A stretch of DNA of 7,998 bases, taken from the NCBI GenBank assembly GCA_965658595.1, contig CBFHSW010000019.1, positions 1-7,998 on the forward strand, in the 5' to 3' direction. Origin of the DNA: UBA1858 sp965658595. Its GTDB lineage: Bacteria; Pseudomonadota; Gammaproteobacteria; UBA4575. The position numbers were made by a program, and so were the translations under genes. The notes under the pieces were generated by a model that was given only the letters and a program-made list of their open reading frames with translations, was not told the DNA's origin and made no database searches. This document shows positions 6,759-7,998 of this stretch, piece after piece (position 1 is the first letter of the stretch; each line of letters opens with the position of its first letter).

Positions 6759-7046
6759 ATGAAAAAATTCTTCATAGCTGTTTTCATAGCTGTTTTCATA
6801 GCTGTTTTCATGGCTGCTTTGATGATGAGCCAGTCAAATATATACGCCGAAACAATTAACATTAATCAAGCCAGTTTAGAGCAGATGGTGGAAAATCTTA
6901 ATGGAGTAGGTATGCACAAAGCCCAAGCGATTATTGATTATCGTGAGCAACATGGGGAGTTTGAATCCATCAATGATTTGCTACACGTGAAAGGTATTGG
7001 GCCATCAACACTGGAAAGAAATGGAGATTCGCTGTTGATTGAGTAG
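6759..7046 (+). CDS. comEA: ComEA-family exported helix-hairpin-helix DNA-binding protein
   Basis: A 95-residue precursor. Residues 1-30 form a signal peptide: MKK, a long hydrophobic core F4-M23 built of FIAV repeats, then SQSNIYA with likely cleavage after A30. The mature part (about 65 residues) begins ETININQAS and has two helix-hairpin-helix motifs, NGVGMHKAQAIIDYREQHGEF (about residues 48-68) and KGIGPSTLE (about 79-87), the arrangement of ComEA and similar small periplasmic proteins. Such proteins bind double-stranded DNA without sequence preference; in competent bacteria ComEA helps pull DNA through the outer membrane. Whether this organism is competent cannot be judged here. The 20-residue hydrophobic stretch is long for a cleaved signal and could act as an anchor. 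The start is set by AGGAGGT at 6747-6753. Confidence 0.88.
   Translation: MKKFFIAVFIAVFIAVFMAALMMSQSNIYAETININQASLEQMVENLNGVGMHKAQAIIDYREQHGEFESINDLLHVKGIGPSTLERNGDSLLIE
6771..6818 (+). repeat. 12-bp in-frame tandem repeat inside comEA signal peptide
   Basis: TTCATAGCTGTT occurs three times perfectly at 6771-6782, 6783-6794 and 6795-6806, followed by the variant TTCATGGCTGCT at 6807-6818. Each unit encodes Phe-Ile-Ala-Val, the last Phe-Met-Ala-Ala. Gain or loss of units keeps the frame and changes the hydrophobic core by four residues. Confidence 0.97.
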
Positions 7047-7086
7047 GTGCTCTGTGTGTGAATGCGCTATTTATTATCTTAATGAG

Positions 7087-7109
7087 TCACTTTATTGAGT
7101 GATAATTTT
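7087..7109 (+). terminator. Weak hairpin after comEA, possible terminator
   Basis: TCACT (7087-7091) and AGTGA (7098-7102) form a 5-bp stem with a 6-base loop, followed by TAATTTT. It lies 40 bases after the comEA stop. The stem is short and the T-run brief, so this is only a candidate. Confidence 0.25.
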
Positions 7110-7114
7110 GAGGC

Positions 7115-7159
7115 TTGTTGCTAAGCTATTTGTTGCTGAGCCATTTTTTGCTGAGAAGC
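7115..7159 (+). repeat. 15-bp degenerate tandem repeat, three copies
   Basis: Units are TTGTTGCTAAGCTAT (7115-7129), TTGTTGCTGAGCCAT (7130-7144) and TTTTTGCTGAGAAGC (7145-7159). Copies 1 and 2 agree at 13 of 15 positions, copies 2 and 3 at 10 of 15. The array is framed by an inverted repeat, AGGCTT (7111-7116) and AAGCCT (7156-7161). Confidence 0.75.
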
Positions 7160-7204
7160 CTGCTTTTCATATGGATGACATGTTTCATGGCTAAAATGAT
7201 AAAT

Positions 7205-7240
7205 GAGTGCATTCACTGAGTGCGTTCAAAGAGTGTAGAT
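7205..7240 (+). repeat. 13-bp degenerate tandem repeat
   Basis: GAGTGCATTCACT (7205-7217) and GAGTGCGTTCAAA (7218-7230) agree at 10 of 13 positions, and a third partial copy begins GAGTGTAGAT at 7231. GAGT recurs again at 7241. Function unknown. Confidence 0.55.
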
Positions 7241-7288
7241 GAGTAGTTGCTCAATATGTTTGTATCGAAATGGTGCGATTTTGATGGT

Positions 7289-7298
7289 TTCCATGGAA
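7289..7298. repeat. 10-bp perfect palindrome TTCCATGGAA
   Basis: A self-complementary decamer that directly abuts, and by two bases overlaps, the IHF consensus match at 7297-7309. It could be an operator half of a larger site or chance. Confidence 0.3.
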
Positions 7299-7309
7299 TC
7301 AATCTGTTG
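7297..7309 (+). promoter_or_regulatory. Perfect match to IHF core consensus
   Basis: AATCAATCTGTTG fits the established IHF core WATCAANNNNTTR at every fixed position. It lies about 245 bases before galU in a gap where regulatory DNA is expected, and the IHF beta subunit is encoded 1.4 kb away. Such a match arises by chance about once in 65 kb per strand for unbiased sequence, more often in AT-rich DNA, so binding is only inferred. Confidence 0.4.
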
Positions 7310-7386
7310 TTATAAAAGCCAAACTATTTTAGATTAAGATGCCGTGCATCACGTATCAGGATGGATCATCACAATGAATATTATGC

Positions 7387-7411
7387 TGTTAATGTTAATG
7401 TTGAGTGTTAA
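7387..7411 (+). repeat. TGTTAA hexamer repeats
   Basis: TGTTAA at 7387-7392 and 7393-7398, then TGTTGA at 7399-7404, one extra base, and TGTTAA at 7406-7411. It is a short slippage-type array. Confidence 0.65.
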
Positions 7412-7432
7412 ATCTTTAGGTTCAATGCCAAC

Positions 7433-7461
7433 TTAACGTTACTAGTATTAAACGTTATAAG
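7433..7461 (+). promoter_or_regulatory. Possible sigma-70 promoter for galU
   Basis: TTAACG (7433-7438) and TATAAG (7456-7461) match the -35 and -10 consensus at four and five of six positions with an ideal 17-base spacer. Transcription would start near 7468 and give a leader of about 86 bases before galU. The elements fall inside a 16-bp tandem duplication, so the second copy creates the -10. Confidence 0.35.
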
Positions 7462-7466
7462 TATTA
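7435..7466 (+). repeat. 16-bp tandem duplication upstream of galU
   Basis: AACGTTACTAGTATTA (7435-7450) is followed at once by AACGTTATAAGTATTA (7451-7466), agreeing at 14 of 16 positions. The two differences (CT to TA) turn the second copy into a good -10 element. Confidence 0.8.
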
Positions 7467-7553
7467 CAAGTGAAAAATGACACTGATTATTTGGATTTAC
7501 ATAAAAAGATTCAATCACTCTATTTATATTAACCACTGTATCGATTACTCCCT

Positions 7554-7998
7554 ATGAAAAAAATACGCAAAGCTATATTTCCTGTAGCCGGTTTGGGAAC
7601 ACGTTTTTTACCAGCCACCAAGGCTAATCCAAAAGAGATGCTCCCTATCGTGGATAAGCCTCTGATTCAGTATGCTGCCGAAGAAGCCGTTAACGCGGGC
7701 ATCGAAGAGTTAGTGTTTGTCACAGGACGGAATAAACGCTCTATCCCTGATCATTTTGATAAGGCCTATGAGCTTGAGGCTGAACTTGAAGCTCATGGTA
7801 AGAATAAAATGCTCAATGTAGTGAAGGACATATTGCCCTCACATGTTTCTTGTATTTATATTCGTCAGCCTGAGGCAATGGGTTTAGGTCATGCGGTATT
7901 ATGTGGTCGTCCAGTGGTTGGAGATGAGCCATTTGCGGTGATTCTTGCTGACGACTTGATTGATAGCTCACCCAGCTGTCTTAAGCAGATGGTAGAGA
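7554..7998 (+). CDS. galU: UTP--glucose-1-phosphate uridylyltransferase (3' end outside window)
   Basis: Makes UDP-glucose from UTP and glucose-1-phosphate in the cytoplasm, feeding envelope polysaccharide and sugar-nucleotide pathways. 148 codons are visible, roughly half of the usual 280-300 residues, and the frame is open at the window edge. Visible motifs are the nucleotide-binding loop AGLGTRFLPATKANPKEML (residues 12-30, K27 in PKEML), IVDKPLIQY, VFVTGRNK, the uridine-binding MGLGHAV and the metal/sugar-site segment VILADDLI. The ATG at 7554 gives the standard MKKIRKAIFPVAG beginning. No Shine-Dalgarno sequence lies before it: the nearest bases, GATTACTCCCT, are pyrimidine-rich. galU is separated from comEA by a 507-base repeat-rich gap and probably has its own promoter there. 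Confidence 0.96.
   Translation, partial: MKKIRKAIFPVAGLGTRFLPATKANPKEMLPIVDKPLIQYAAEEAVNAGIEELVFVTGRNKRSIPDHFDKAYELEAELEAHGKNKMLNVVKDILPSHVSCIYIRQPEAMGLGHAVLCGRPVVGDEPFAVILADDLIDSSPSCLKQMVE

Larger units (their letters stand above)
7047..7553. other. 507-base gene-free, repeat-rich gap between comEA and galU
   Basis: No open frame of convincing length or composition is found on either strand. The stretch is more AT-rich than its neighbours and holds several short degenerate tandem duplications (listed separately), a weak hairpin after comEA, a 10-bp palindrome, an inverted repeat GATGC-CGT-GCATC (7338-7350), an IHF consensus match and a possible promoter. It shows no tRNA, rRNA or recognisable IS end. 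It probably contains the comEA transcript end and the galU regulatory region. Confidence 0.75.

Noticed and set aside
7362..7412. 16-codon frame starting ATGGATCATCAC
   Set aside because: It has no ribosome site, no conservation evidence, and overlaps the better-placed frame at 7374.
7047..7553. Search for CRISPR, IS ends, tRNA or attachment site in the long gap
   Set aside because: The repeats are short, degenerate and directly adjacent without spacers; no transposase frame, tRNA fold or paired terminal inverted repeats are seen.

Overview
The window reads as a chromosomal core-genome segment of a gammaproteobacterium of moderate, slightly AT-leaning base composition. The block pheA-tyrA-aroA-cmk-rpsA-ihfB is the arrangement known from Pseudomonas and related Gammaproteobacteria. 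IhfB, the six-domain S1 protein and a ComEA-type helix-hairpin-helix protein beside pyrF point the same way. I cannot name a genus from the sequence alone. All genes lie on the + strand.

Layout: (1) 1-1676 holds the 3' part of pheA (prephenate dehydratase plus ACT domain) and tyrA (prephenate dehydrogenase), 24 bases apart. They are the two branches of chorismate use, towards phenylalanine and tyrosine. A hairpin with a T-run after tyrA (1695-1730) looks like a terminator. (2) 1677-1859 is a 183-base gap with a 12-bp tandem repeat. (3) 1860-3866 holds aroA (EPSP synthase, the step two before prephenate, with a TTG start) and cmk (CMP kinase). (4) 3920-5925 holds rpsA (ribosomal protein S1) and ihfB (integration host factor beta). 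(5) 5974-7046 holds pyrF (OMP decarboxylase) and a small exported ComEA-like protein whose signal peptide is built from a 12-bp tandem repeat. (6) 7047-7553 is a 507-base gap without a convincing gene, AT-rich and full of short degenerate tandem duplications. It also holds a perfect match to the IHF core consensus and a possible promoter. (7) 7554-7998 is the 5' part of galU (UDP-glucose pyrophosphorylase), cut by the window edge.

Functionally, the first half ties the end of the shikimate pathway (aroA) to the Phe and Tyr branches (pheA, tyrA). cmk and pyrF serve pyrimidine nucleotide supply, and rpsA and ihfB serve translation and nucleoid architecture. galU probably opens a sugar-nucleotide or envelope region to the right.

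I see no mobile element, CRISPR array, RNA gene or obviously new multi-gene system. The observations most worth a second look are the in-frame 12-bp repeat in the comEA signal peptide, the cluster of independent short tandem repeats around pyrF/comEA/galU, the lack of hisC and lapAB at positions where relatives often carry them, and the class II type EPSP synthase.
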